From a virus, in IMG/VR virus record IMGVR_UViG_3300037507_002920, positions 43,217 to 107,216 of that record: 64,000 nucleotides of DNA; one strand, 5' to 3'. The notes beneath the pieces are model-generated. The model worked only from the letters and a program-made list of their open reading frames with translations, was not told where the DNA came from and did no database searches. The position numbers and the translations under genes are program-made. The number at the start of each line of letters is the position of its first letter. Within the stretch, counting starts at the first letter, position 1. Of this stretch, positions 53,120 to 60,667 are shown piece after piece.

Positions 53120-53977
53120 TTATTTTCTTTTTCTTCCCCTAAGAACCTTGTTCCAATTCTTACTGTTCACATCGTTCTCATTAATGATGTTATTGATAAC
53201 ATTTTTTAATTGAGTCTCCGTTATTTTAACCACTTTCTTATTTTCCCTTAATGGGGTCGAAGCGTTTACACCCTGCACTCTTCTTAATGTTCCTTGATTT
53301 GGATTTACTTTTGGCATTGCATAACTCGGTAAATTTGCAACATCTTGTGTGTTGTCTATGGCCGGTTTTGATTGTGCCATTGGCGCGGTTTTTCTTGTTA
53401 ATTTAACAAACTGTTCCGCTCTTGCACCAGGAGAATTATATTGTGTATTTGTCCCAACAACACCTTTTGCAATAAAGTTAATATTTGTCATACCACTTTC
53501 CTTAAGTGCTTTTATCATGTTATTGGCCCTTCTTAATGCCAATGCGTTGTTGTCATATCCTTGTGCACTTCCAACCGCAGATGCTCCACCCAATACATCC
53601 ACCGTTGTTTGTGGTGTAAGACTTTTAACAGCGGTTAATGCTGTCTGAAATTCTTTGCTGTTTTTATTTATTGTCGATTTTCCTGTGTCAAATAAATTTG
53701 AACCCAATGTCATGGTTTGACCTGGTTTCCATACCAACTGAGACGGTTGTCTTCCGTGTTGGTCGTTGTATGATTGAATATCTTTTCTCGCATCAGAACC
53801 AACCGGTTTATACCCGCCCGTATCCAATGGTTTGTTTGCATTTTTTAAAAAATCCAAGTTTGGTTTGGTTAAATCTTGCAAAGATTTATTTGTGGGTAAA
53901 TCTGAAATTCTTTGTTCAGATATTGTTTTACTAATTAATTTAATAAGTTCAGATTCGGTAACTTTAATTTTTCTCAT
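53120..53977 (-). CDS. ISE-leader protein with OmpA-like domain and second leader at the C-terminus
   Basis: This 285-residue protein starts MRKIKVTESELIKLISKTISE (ISE at 19-21). Residues 88-197 form an OmpA/MotB-like domain (TMTLGSNLFDTGKSTINKNSKEF, TTVDVLGGASAVGSAQGYDNNALALRRANNMIKAL) that should bind peptidoglycan. Strikingly, residues 250-267 repeat the leader (VKITETQLKNVINNIINE). A wall-anchoring protein delivered with the phage would fit. The duplicate leader may mark a fusion of two genes. Confidence 0.75.
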   Translation of the reverse strand: MRKIKVTESELIKLISKTISEQRISDLPTNKSLQDLTKPNLDFLKNANKPLDTGGYKPVGSDARKDIQSYNDQHGRQPSQLVWKPGQTMTLGSNLFDTGKSTINKNSKEFQTALTAVKSLTPQTTVDVLGGASAVGSAQGYDNNALALRRANNMIKALKESGMTNINFIAKGVVGTNTQYNSPGARAEQFVKLTRKTAPMAQSKPAIDNTQDVANLPSYAMPKVNPNQGTLRRVQGVNASTPLRENKKVVKITETQLKNVINNIINENDVNSKNWNKVLRGRKRK

Positions 53978-54007
53978 GTATATAAATAGTTTTAAACTTT
54001 AAAAATA

Positions 54008-54541
54008 TCAAATTATTTTTTCAATATTTTGGATAACATTTTTATTCCAAACACAACCCGAAGCAACATCCCAACCATAATACCAATCTAACTCCCTTCT
54101 CGCTGGCCACATATATGGTGATATTTCAATTCCACCATATGAATTTGAAACTTTTTTCCAATTAATTTGGGTAAATACATGGGTTTTCACACCAAATTCT
54201 TTATTAAAAGAATACAGTTTTTCCAAAGTATCAATCATTAACATATTTGATTCATTTAAATCTATCTTAAATATGTTATCGTATTCCCAATCGGGCATTT
54301 CACTTCGAACCCAATCAATCCAAGAAACACCAATTCCATACCATAAACCTTTTGGTTTATAACCTATCTCTTGATTATTAAATTCCCTAAAATTGATTGT
54401 AGTATCTTCTGTCATAATCAATCTTGATTCGGAATATTTGTCCAAAATCAATTGATAACCTTCTTCAGATACTTCGTTAATATCAGAATTAACGGATTTC
54501 ATTATTGATTTAATTCTATTTATATTTTCTTGTAGGTTCAT
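54008..54541 (-). CDS. INE-leader protein
   Basis: This 177-residue protein starts MNLQENINRIKSIMKSVNSDINE, with INE at 21-23 in the NINRIKSIM leader subtype shared with 55718. The body has WYGIGVSWIDWVRSEMP and YMWPARRELDWYYGWDVASG, aromatic and unlike any family I know. Its ATG overlaps the holin stop (ATGA). Confidence 0.7.
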   Translation of the reverse strand: MNLQENINRIKSIMKSVNSDINEVSEEGYQLILDKYSESRLIMTEDTTINFREFNNQEIGYKPKGLWYGIGVSWIDWVRSEMPDWEYDNIFKIDLNESNMLMIDTLEKLYSFNKEFGVKTHVFTQINWKKVSNSYGGIEISPYMWPARRELDWYYGWDVASGCVWNKNVIQNIEKII

Positions 54542-54972
54542 TCATCGACATGTTTATGTTTATCAATTTTTTCCAAAATTTCATTTAACAATCCCGATTT
54601 TATGTAACCTGAAAGTGATGCATTTTTCATGGCGCTTATTAATTGGAAAACCATAAATGGAACAATAATAACTTCACTTAACCATGATGTTCCCATAAAA
54701 CCCTTTTCAATCATTAATACCACAGTTAATATTAACAACCAAACAAAAGTGTTTTTTAATATACTTAACGCCTTATGTGTCTTAAAACCTTCCCTCTTTG
54801 TTCCAGCAATTATTCCAAAAATCCCATCTAAAAACATTACACCAATAACCGCCAAATATTGGTCGGAATTGTTCATGTATAAATTAAAAAAATAAGAACA
54901 AATAAAAGCCAAAAGTGCGGTAAATGATGTTGTTAAAAAAACAAAAGGGTCCGTTAATGAATTCAATTTCAT
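54538..54972 (-). CDS. Phage holin, Holin_4-like
   Basis: This 144-residue membrane protein has four hydrophobic segments: FVFLTTSFTALLAFICSYFF, YLAVIGVMFLDGIFGIIAG, FVWLLILTVVLMIE and EVIIVPFMVFQLISAM. The GVMFLDGIFGIIAGTKREGF phrase is typical of the toxin-secretion/phage-lysis holin family. It would let the endolysin at 42316 reach the wall. It sits between two leader genes with ATGA overlaps on both sides. Confidence 0.75.
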   Translation of the reverse strand: MKLNSLTDPFVFLTTSFTALLAFICSYFFNLYMNNSDQYLAVIGVMFLDGIFGIIAGTKREGFKTHKALSILKNTFVWLLILTVVLMIEKGFMGTSWLSEVIIVPFMVFQLISAMKNASLSGYIKSGLLNEILEKIDKHKHVDE

Positions 54973-55643
54973 AATGGTTGATTTTCCATTCGATTAAAGA
55001 AATCCATAAATGTTTTTTTCGATTCATTTATCATTGGATTATCTTGATTTTCTGGTTCATTTTGTTGTACCTCTTGATTCATTGCATCGGTCATTGATTT
55101 GGTAAGAGATGTATACACATCTTCACCATATCTACCCATAATATCATTTTCATCACGAAGGTCAATGAATTGTCCTCCCACCATGAACCCAAGAACATTT
55201 TTAAGATTAATTGACCTCCATGCTCCTTTTGATGCCATTGCTTTCATTTCGTCGGCGTTCATCTCAGGATTTTCATTTCTTAACCTCTTGAGTTCCTTTT
55301 TATATGAATTAACATCCACAACCTTTTTAAGGTCATGATTCATTTCCACATTCATTTGAGCGTCGGTCTTTTCTCTATCACTTGGAACATATGAACTTAG
55401 ATTTTTTCTAATCAACATGTGTCTTACCGTTCCGTCCTTTTTAACAAACGCAACACTCACCATCTTGTTTTTATCGATTGAATCTCTTAATCTTTGAAGG
55501 TCATCCCTTTCATTAAACCCCTCGTAATCCAAATCATCCTCTTCTAATTGACCTTCATTTAATGGTTTTCTGTAACCGTGTGTTTTGTGTTGTTCGAGAA
55601 TCTGAATTTTCTCTTCGTCGGTTAAACTAAAGTTCTTATACAT
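54969..55643 (-). CDS. LNE-leader protein
   Basis: This 224-residue protein starts MYKNFSLTDEEKIQILEQHK, with LNE at 28-30. It is highly charged and helical (NRTYGEDVY-like segments are absent; SVAFVKKDGTVRHMLIRKNL suggests a small beta domain), with an acidic Gln/Asn-rich tail. It heads a three-gene unit with the holin and the INE protein. Likely packaged; no function visible. Confidence 0.7.
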   Translation of the reverse strand: MYKNFSLTDEEKIQILEQHKTHGYRKPLNEGQLEEDDLDYEGFNERDDLQRLRDSIDKNKMVSVAFVKKDGTVRHMLIRKNLSSYVPSDREKTDAQMNVEMNHDLKKVVDVNSYKKELKRLRNENPEMNADEMKAMASKGAWRSINLKNVLGFMVGGQFIDLRDENDIMGRYGEDVYTSLTKSMTDAMNQEVQQNEPENQDNPMINESKKTFMDFFNRMENQPL

Positions 55644-55717
55644 TGATTTGATTTTTAATATATAAATATCTTATATGTTTAATAATTTAGATTGACGATT
55701 AAAAAAAAATTCTTTAA

Positions 55718-56263
55718 TTAAAAATCAGAATCAGGGTCATCATAGTCAATATCTGACTCTTTTTCTTGAATCTCATCATTAAAATTATCATACATAAATT
55801 CTTCTCCTGACATTCCATTACTCAATTGAACCTTAAGGAAATTTGTAATATCCTTATCTTTGTATAGAACAGTATTACCACTTCCCTCAATAAATTTGGA
55901 ATATGTTAATCTTGTGATATCGAATTTATATTCCGCAAAATCCCATGAAGGAGGATAACCCGGGTCACCCCCTGGAAGATACATAACACCGGAACTGTAA
56001 CTAGACCTACTGGTGTAATTAATATCAAATTCATATGTTAAAGTCTCATCCCCCTCTTCGTCCTCAATCATAAACTCCCCATCGAAAGCACTAACAGAAT
56101 AATCATAAAGTTCGGGATTTTGAATAAACTTATTAAGAACTTTGGTAATACCCTGCCTAACCTCCAATGAAATCTCGGGTTCAATTGGGTTATCAAATGA
56201 ACCCTCATTAATGGTGTTCATCATTTGTTTTATACGTTGAATGTTTTCGTTTAAATTTTTCAT
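55718..56263 (-). CDS. INE-leader acidic protein
   Basis: This 181-residue protein starts MKNLNENIQRIKQMMNTINE, with INE at 18-20 and Gly next. The body is acidic, ending EKESDIDYDDPDSDF. The leader resembles those at 54008 and 56335. Likely a packaged protein of unknown function. Confidence 0.7.
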   Translation of the reverse strand: MKNLNENIQRIKQMMNTINEGSFDNPIEPEISLEVRQGITKVLNKFIQNPELYDYSVSAFDGEFMIEDEEGDETLTYEFDINYTSRSSYSSGVMYLPGGDPGYPPSWDFAEYKFDITRLTYSKFIEGSGNTVLYKDKDITNFLKVQLSNGMSGEEFMYDNFNDEIQEKESDIDYDDPDSDF

Positions 56264-56290
56264 AATGTTAAATAATATACATAAATATTT

Positions 56291-56328
56291 TAATAAATAA
56301 AAAACCCCACCATTTTGGGGTGGGGTTT
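56291..56328 (-). terminator. Terminator of the MNE-leader gene
   Basis: AAACCCCACC and GGTGGGGTTT form a 10-bp stem downstream of the minus-strand gene that ends at 56335. On the minus strand a T run follows. Confidence 0.8.
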
Positions 56329-56334
56329 GGTGTC

Positions 56335-56847
56335 TTAACCGAACCCACTCTCCGCTCTTCTATTTCGTTCGTCACTATAATGAATTTCATTTTCCCTATT
56401 GACTTCTTTAACGGCATCGTTAAATGACAAAAAAGAATCTTTGTGACTTAAAATAAATTTTAACGCATCCTCATATCCAAATGTTTGTGATGTTCCTTTT
56501 TCATCGTTATCCTTATACGTATGGATTTCTATTTCCTCATCATTTATGAAATAAATATTAAAATCCATGTGACCCTTGCATCTAATAAAATATTCATTAC
56601 CGTCAAATGTTTCCAACAAAATATCGTTTTTTTCTAAATCATTTTCCATTGATTTTTTAATATTAAAGTCTTCTTTATCATATCTAGGTTGTTCATCATA
56701 ATCCGGTTCCGATGGTTCACTATAATCTCTATATTGTGAATGGGTCATCATTGGTTCACCATCATCGTTAAAAGGTTGTTCATTCATTAATTTTTTCATC
56801 ATATTTTTTATTTGATGAATCTCTTCCTTTAATGTTTGTTTTTTCAT
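56335..56847 (-). CDS. MNE-leader acidic protein
   Basis: This 170-residue protein starts MKKQTLKEEIHQIKNMMKKL and reaches MNE at 21-23. The rest is strongly acidic (EPSEPDYDEQPRYDKEDFN) with a small beta core (YFIRCKGHMDFNIYF). It is the first gene of the minus-strand leader cluster. Confidence 0.68.
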   Translation of the reverse strand: MKKQTLKEEIHQIKNMMKKLMNEQPFNDDGEPMMTHSQYRDYSEPSEPDYDEQPRYDKEDFNIKKSMENDLEKNDILLETFDGNEYFIRCKGHMDFNIYFINDEEIEIHTYKDNDEKGTSQTFGYEDALKFILSHKDSFLSFNDAVKEVNRENEIHYSDERNRRAESGFG

Positions 56848-57150
56848 GATATTTTTTTAAATAAATATATTCTAAATAAAAAAAACGGCATTTACTATTT
56901 TTTTAAAAATTTACCGGAAATTCTAGAAAGGGTTTTTGGTCTTTTTTCAAATTTTTAGATTTTTTCCCAAAATTTTTTTTTCAGAAATAGGGGTTACTTT
57001 TAAGTTTTCAGATTTTTTCTGGAAAATTTCCAGAACGGATTTTCAATAAAAAGTCAATTTTTCAGATTTTTTCCGGAAAAATTTCTGTTAAGGTATTGTC
57101 CCCCTTTTTATTCTCCTTTTTTTTTCGTATACTTTTTAAAAAAAGAAGAA
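56848..57150. repeat. Non-coding AT-rich region with 54-nt degenerate repeats
   Basis: AGATTTTTTC recurs at 56957, 57010 and 57064, a period of about 54 nt, each followed by Gly-free palindromes such as CTGGAAAATTTCCAG. It ends in GTCCCCC and a promoter-like TATACTTT before the ATG at 57151. No ORF is present. Confidence 0.65.
57071..57104 (+). repeat. Left flank repeat of the nuclease cassette
   Basis: TTCCGGAAAAATTTC, then TATTGTCCCCC at 57094-57104, aligns with 59441-59474 on the other side of three nuclease-type genes (about 26 of 34 positions match). Confidence 0.6.
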
Positions 57151-58128
57151 ATGATAGGAAAAAACAATCAAAAGAAATTAAAAGAAAAGAGACGATTTAT
57201 CCTAAGTAGATTGGTCGAATTGGGCCACCTACCACCAAATAAAGAAGAATACACTTCAGAACAACAAGTTATATATGACAACATAGTCAATTTAGATTTT
57301 AGTTATTGGGAAGAGGTAAAAAATAAATATGGATGGGGCGTTAGAGAAAGGCTATCTCCCGACGAAATTTATTTTAGAGAAAAAAGAGCGCGGGTTAGAA
57401 ATTATCTTAGGGAAAATAATATTCTACCACTATATGGTCAACCACTCAATGACGAGCAACAAAAAATAATTGATGAAATTGAAAAAAACGATTTTACTTA
57501 TTTCGAGAAATTAAAAATAGAAAAACGACAAATTCTTAAAGAGAATACACCTTTACCTAAAAACAATGATGAAGTAAAATCTCCTAAGGTTATTAATGAA
57601 AAACCCAAAAAATTAAGTGATTTGCCCGGTTATACCGCAACATCCCTACCCAAAAATGTTTTCCATAGACTCAGAATGTGCCAAATTTTACCACCATTAG
57701 GTGATGAGTTAAATGAAACCCAACAAATGATTGTGGATGACGTTAATAAAAATTGGTTGGGTAAAACAAAAAATCATTATGTTATTAAGTACGTTGAACA
57801 CAGTACCCCTGAGGGTAGGTTGTTATATAGACTTTATAAATCTCATTTGGATTTTGGTTTTAATTTTAACCTCACAATTAATGACATCGTGATTCCCGAA
57901 AAATGTCCATTATTGGAAGTACCTTTATCTACCGACCCGAAAGATTTTAATAAACCAAATTATTATACATGTGATAGAATCGATTCATCTAAAGGTCTTG
58001 TAAAAGGTAATATTCAGGTTATTTCATTAAGAGCAAACAAGATGAAAAATAAGGCAACAGAAAACGAACTTTTAATATTTGCCACAAATGGTTTAAAAAT
58101 TTTAAATTCTATTGAAAATGCGTTATAA
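57151..58128 (+). CDS. HNH-type nuclease with three repeated N-terminal modules
   Basis: This 325-residue basic protein has three related modules of about 40 residues in its N-terminal two thirds (VELGHLPPNKEEYTSEQQVIYDNI, ENNILPLYGQPLNDEQQKIIDEI, CQILPPLGDELNETQQMIVDDV). The C-terminal domain has CPLLEVPLS, YTCDRIDSSKGLVKGNIQVIS and ANKMKNKATE, which matches the HNH/His-Me finger type in phage homing nucleases. It overlaps the next gene by 11 nt. Flanking repeats suggest a movable unit. Confidence 0.72.
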   Translation: MIGKNNQKKLKEKRRFILSRLVELGHLPPNKEEYTSEQQVIYDNIVNLDFSYWEEVKNKYGWGVRERLSPDEIYFREKRARVRNYLRENNILPLYGQPLNDEQQKIIDEIEKNDFTYFEKLKIEKRQILKENTPLPKNNDEVKSPKVINEKPKKLSDLPGYTATSLPKNVFHRLRMCQILPPLGDELNETQQMIVDDVNKNWLGKTKNHYVIKYVEHSTPEGRLLYRLYKSHLDFGFNFNLTINDIVIPEKCPLLEVPLSTDPKDFNKPNYYTCDRIDSSKGLVKGNIQVISLRANKMKNKATENELLIFATNGLKILNSIENAL

Positions 58129-58918
58129 GTACAATGAATATAAAAAAACTTGGTCACAAGCCAACAAATCAATAATCAATTTAAATAAAAAAAGAAGTGA
58201 ATTAAAAACTAATTTGATTGATGTTGGGATTTTACCTAAAACCTACCCATACACAAAAAACCAAGAAGAATTAATGGATAAATTAAAATCGAATGATTTT
58301 GATGATATATTATCCCTTTTAAAAGAAAAAAATAAAGAGGTAAGAAAAAACAAATCCATAGAACGGAAAAAAATTATAAAAATTAAGAAGCAGACTGAAA
58401 AGGTTGACAAAAACAAAAGAAAAATTGAGGTTAGATTAAATAAAATGGTGGACGCTGGTATATTACCAAAGGACTACCATAATTTAGAAACTGAACAACA
58501 CAAAGTAATATATGATTTGGCGGTAAATCATTTGACCCTACCACCACAAAAAATTATTTGGGAGTATATTAACGACGCAAACTTACTGACAAAACAAAAA
58601 TATGTACACACTAAATTAAAGACAAAAGTATCTAGAGATTATTATAAGAAAAAAGGTAAATTCATGGACATTAAACCTGAAGATATCATTATAAATGAAT
58701 ATTGTCCATTTTTAGGTATTAAAATTGATTATAATACCCACTCAAAAGAGTTTTTTAATAATGACTCACAAAGTGTCGATAGAATAGAAAATAGTAAGGG
58801 TTACGTAAAAAATAACGTATGGGTAATTTCACGATTGGCAAATCTTATGAAAAACGACGCAACAACTGAACAACTTAAAACTTTTTGTAAAAATATAATT
58901 TTAATGTATGCAAAATAA
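58118..58918 (+). CDS. HNH-type nuclease paralogue with two modules
   Basis: From the ATG at 58118 this gives 266 residues; a TTG lies two codons upstream. It has two copies of the LPxxY module (VGILPKTYPYTKNQEELMDKL and AGILPKDYHNLETEQHKVIYDL), then CPFLGIKIDY, SQSVDRIENSKGYVKNNVWVIS and ANLMKNDATTE, the same His-Me finger-like domain as the previous gene. It overlaps both neighbours by 11 nt. Confidence 0.72.
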   Translation: MRYKYNEYKKTWSQANKSIINLNKKRSELKTNLIDVGILPKTYPYTKNQEELMDKLKSNDFDDILSLLKEKNKEVRKNKSIERKKIIKIKKQTEKVDKNKRKIEVRLNKMVDAGILPKDYHNLETEQHKVIYDLAVNHLTLPPQKIIWEYINDANLLTKQKYVHTKLKTKVSRDYYKKKGKFMDIKPEDIIINEYCPFLGIKIDYNTHSKEFFNNDSQSVDRIENSKGYVKNNVWVISRLANLMKNDATTEQLKTFCKNIILMYAK

Positions 58919-59375
58919 ACCGATACCCGATTTTGAAAACGACTATTGTTTAACCGACGATGGTATGGTAGTGGATTTACAAACAGGTAAATTTAAAAAA
59001 TATTACTTTAGAGGTAACGATACAAAACCTAGAGTGGATTTATATAAAAATGGTAGACTCGAAATTTCCATGTATGTTGAAGATTTGATATGTGAAACTT
59101 TATTTGGTAAGATTGCTAAAGGATATTATAAGTTAAAATTCAGGGACGGGGATGAAACTAATCTATCATTAAGTAATATTGAGATTTACGCGAACGACTC
59201 TTATGAAACAAAAATCCAAATTAAGAAACCAAAAAAAATATACCATCTCACAATTGACGGTTCCGTGGTAATTAACCAAAATGAAATTGATGAGGTGATT
59301 GAGTTAAACACTAAGAACTCATTAGAAAGAGAAAAAATGAGGAGAGAACGTACCAAAAAAAGACCACTTTCCTAA
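58908..59375 (+). CDS. NUMOD-like DNA-binding protein
   Basis: This 155-residue protein has IPDFENDYCLTDDGMVVDLQTGKFKKYY, then LYKNGRLEISMYVEDLICETLFG, the pattern of NUMOD modules found next to HNH domains in homing nucleases, but with no HNH itself. A basic tail (RREKMRRERTKKRP-like) follows. It is the last gene of the nuclease cassette. Confidence 0.6.
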   Translation: MQNKPIPDFENDYCLTDDGMVVDLQTGKFKKYYFRGNDTKPRVDLYKNGRLEISMYVEDLICETLFGKIAKGYYKLKFRDGDETNLSLSNIEIYANDSYETKIQIKKPKKIYHLTIDGSVVINQNEIDEVIELNTKNSLEREKMRRERTKKRPLS

Positions 59376-59440
59376 TTTTTGAAAATTTTTTCGGAAATTT
59401 TTTTTTCGTTTTTGACCATAAAGTCGAATTTTGGAAAAAT

Positions 59441-59474
59441 TTCCGAAAAAATTTCGGCTAGACTATTGTCCCCC
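59441..59474 (+). repeat. Right flank repeat of the nuclease cassette
   Basis: TTCCGAAAAAATTTCGG, then TATTGTCCCCCC at 59464-59475, is the partner of the 57071 copy, in direct orientation. Confidence 0.6.
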
Positions 59475-59505
59475 CTATTTAGACCCCCAAAAAACATATT
59501 AACGA

Positions 59506-59561
59506 GGGGGGATACGGGAGGGGGGAGGGGTACACCCCTATGGTAGGGGGTAGGTACGGGG
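59506..59561 (+). other. G-rich tract with G-quadruplex potential
   Basis: G runs at 59506-59511, 59516-59518, 59520-59525, 59527-59530, 59546-59550 and 59558-59561, with 1-4 nt loops in the first four, satisfy the usual G4 rule. In a genome this AT-rich the tract stands out. It lies in the non-coding gap between the nuclease cassette and the promoter cassettes. Confidence 0.6.
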
Positions 59562-59590
59562 AGTTACTCTTCAGGGGACCTGGTAATGTA

Positions 59591-59634
59591 TTTGTCTGGA
59601 TACGTTTCCAATGGTAACACAAATTCCAGACAAA
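59591..59634 (+). repeat. GTCTGGA/TCCAGAC inverted repeat, copy 1
   Basis: TTTGTCTGGA (59591-59600) and TCCAGACAAA (59625-59634) form a 10-bp stem with a 24-nt loop. Confidence 0.8.
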
Positions 59635-59691
59635 AATTTTGCTGTCCCAGGGATGTCAAGTTGTTCGTGAAAAATTATTTTTCACCGATGG

Positions 59692-59721
59692 TTGTGGGTA
59701 TGAAATTTGTTTGTATATTTG
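59692..59721 (+). promoter_or_regulatory. Promoter with no following gene (copy 1)
   Basis: TTG (59692-59694) and TATATTTG (59714-59721) are spaced 19 nt. The transcript would meet a terminator after about 60 nt, with no ORF. Confidence 0.7.
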
Positions 59722-59749
59722 TGTGTTGTTTCATAGTTTAAAGGTGGAA

Positions 59750-59788
59750 CCCTCACCAAGGATTATCAATCCTTCGGTGGGGGTTTTT
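59750..59788 (+). terminator. Terminator with extended loop
   Basis: CCCTCACC and GGTGGGGG close a hairpin whose loop holds AAGGATTATCAATCCTT, itself a hairpin, then TTTTT. The other cassettes have a GAAA loop here. Confidence 0.8.
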
Positions 59789-59887
59789 AATTTTATATCG
59801 GATTGGGAAGGGAATCCAGACAGATTTTGAAAAGTCCCGTGGATATCTATTCCTTTGATTGTTAATAACTTGTGGATAAATTATTCG

Positions 59888-59915
59888 TTGTCTATTTGTT
59901 TTTTTATTATATTTG
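59888..59915 (+). promoter_or_regulatory. Promoter of the gene at 59950
   Basis: TTG (59888-59890) and TATATTTG (59908-59915) are spaced 17 nt, shorter than in the other cassettes. TGTGGATAA lies 17 nt upstream at 59871-59879. Confidence 0.55.
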
Positions 59916-59949
59916 TGTCTTCAATTTTCACTCTTAAACCTTTTACCTT

Positions 59950-60240
59950 ATGTTCACCAAAGAAGAAATCCAAAACAACCTTCGTTCCAACCCGAAGTGG
60001 ATTCATCGTTCTCTTGTTGTCCTATATGAACGACAGACCTCCGATGAACAACAGACAGGTCAGACCTCCGTTTACAACAATAGGGGGTTCAATTCCTCCG
60101 ATAGTCGGTATCTAACCTATTGTTCAAAGTGGGTACTATCGGGTCGTACACTCAACGAGAAACACCTCCAAAAGTGTGGTAGTCGTTTACCAAAGTATTG
60201 GAAACAAATCCAAGACCTCATCAAAGAAAAGGGTAACTAA
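59950..60240 (+). CDS. Small protein with ERQTxDEQxxG motif
   Basis: This 96-residue protein has LYERQTSDEQQTGQTSVYNN, then GFNSSDSRYLTYCSKW, and a basic helical end. The ERQTxDEQ...NNxGFN pattern recurs in small phage and plasmid proteins of unknown function. It is a one-gene unit with its own promoter and terminator. The overlapping frame 59855-60115 is a shadow. Confidence 0.7.
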   Translation: MFTKEEIQNNLRSNPKWIHRSLVVLYERQTSDEQQTGQTSVYNNRGFNSSDSRYLTYCSKWVLSGRTLNEKHLQKCGSRLPKYWKQIQDLIKEKGN

Positions 60241-60289
60241 ACCCTTTTCTTGTATTATGAAACCCTCACCGAAAGGTGGGGGTTTTTTT
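60225..60289 (+). terminator. Double terminator after the 59950 gene
   Basis: A perfect 10-bp stem AGAAAAGGGT/ACCCTTTTCT spans the stop codon (60225-60250). The family hairpin CCCTCACC-GAAA-GGTGGGGG (60263-60282) with T run follows. Confidence 0.85.
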
Positions 60290-60330
60290 GTTTTATCAAA
60301 TTCTGATAGTCTGAAGACTCAAGGGGAAAT

Positions 60331-60384
60331 TTTGTCTGGAAAAGGTGTATGACACTTATCTTGTGTTATGGAAATCCAGACAAA
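60331..60384 (+). repeat. GTCTGGA/TCCAGAC inverted repeat, copy 2
   Basis: TTTGTCTGGA (60331-60340) and TCCAGACAAA (60375-60384) enclose GTGTATGACACTTATCTTG. Confidence 0.85.
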
Positions 60385-60438
60385 TATTTTACGGTGCCTA
60401 AGATGTCAAGTTCTTGAAGAATTATTTTTCACCGATGG

Positions 60439-60468
60439 TTGTGGGTATGAAATTTGTTTGTATATTTG
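60439..60468 (+). promoter_or_regulatory. Promoter with no following gene (copy 2)
   Basis: TTG (60439-60441) and TATATTTG (60461-60468) are spaced 19 nt. The 53 nt at 60420-60472 are identical to 59673-59725. A terminator follows about 30 nt after the start point, with no ORF. Confidence 0.7.
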
Positions 60469-60500
60469 TGTGAAGCATTTTTTCATGATTTTAGTTTTGA

Positions 60501-60525
60501 CCCTCACCGAAAGGTGGGGGTTTTT
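60501..60525 (+). terminator. Family terminator, CCCTCACC-GAAA-GGTGGGGG
   Basis: The stem at 60501-60520 is followed by TTTTT. It ends the gene-less transcript. Confidence 0.85.
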
Positions 60526-60618
60526 ATTTTTATCTTGGATTGGAGGAAATCCAGACAAATTTCCAACGACACGGGATGGAGAGGTTTCGGAATGTGGATT
60601 ACTTATTTATGTAAAAGG

Positions 60619-60648
60619 TTGTGTATTATGGATTTATGTGTATATTTG
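60619..60648 (+). promoter_or_regulatory. Promoter of the gene at 60668
   Basis: TTG (60619-60621) and TATATTTG (60641-60648) are spaced 19 nt. TGTGGATTA lies 26 nt upstream of the TTG. Confidence 0.75.
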
Positions 60649-60667
60649 TATCGTTAAAACCTTTATT

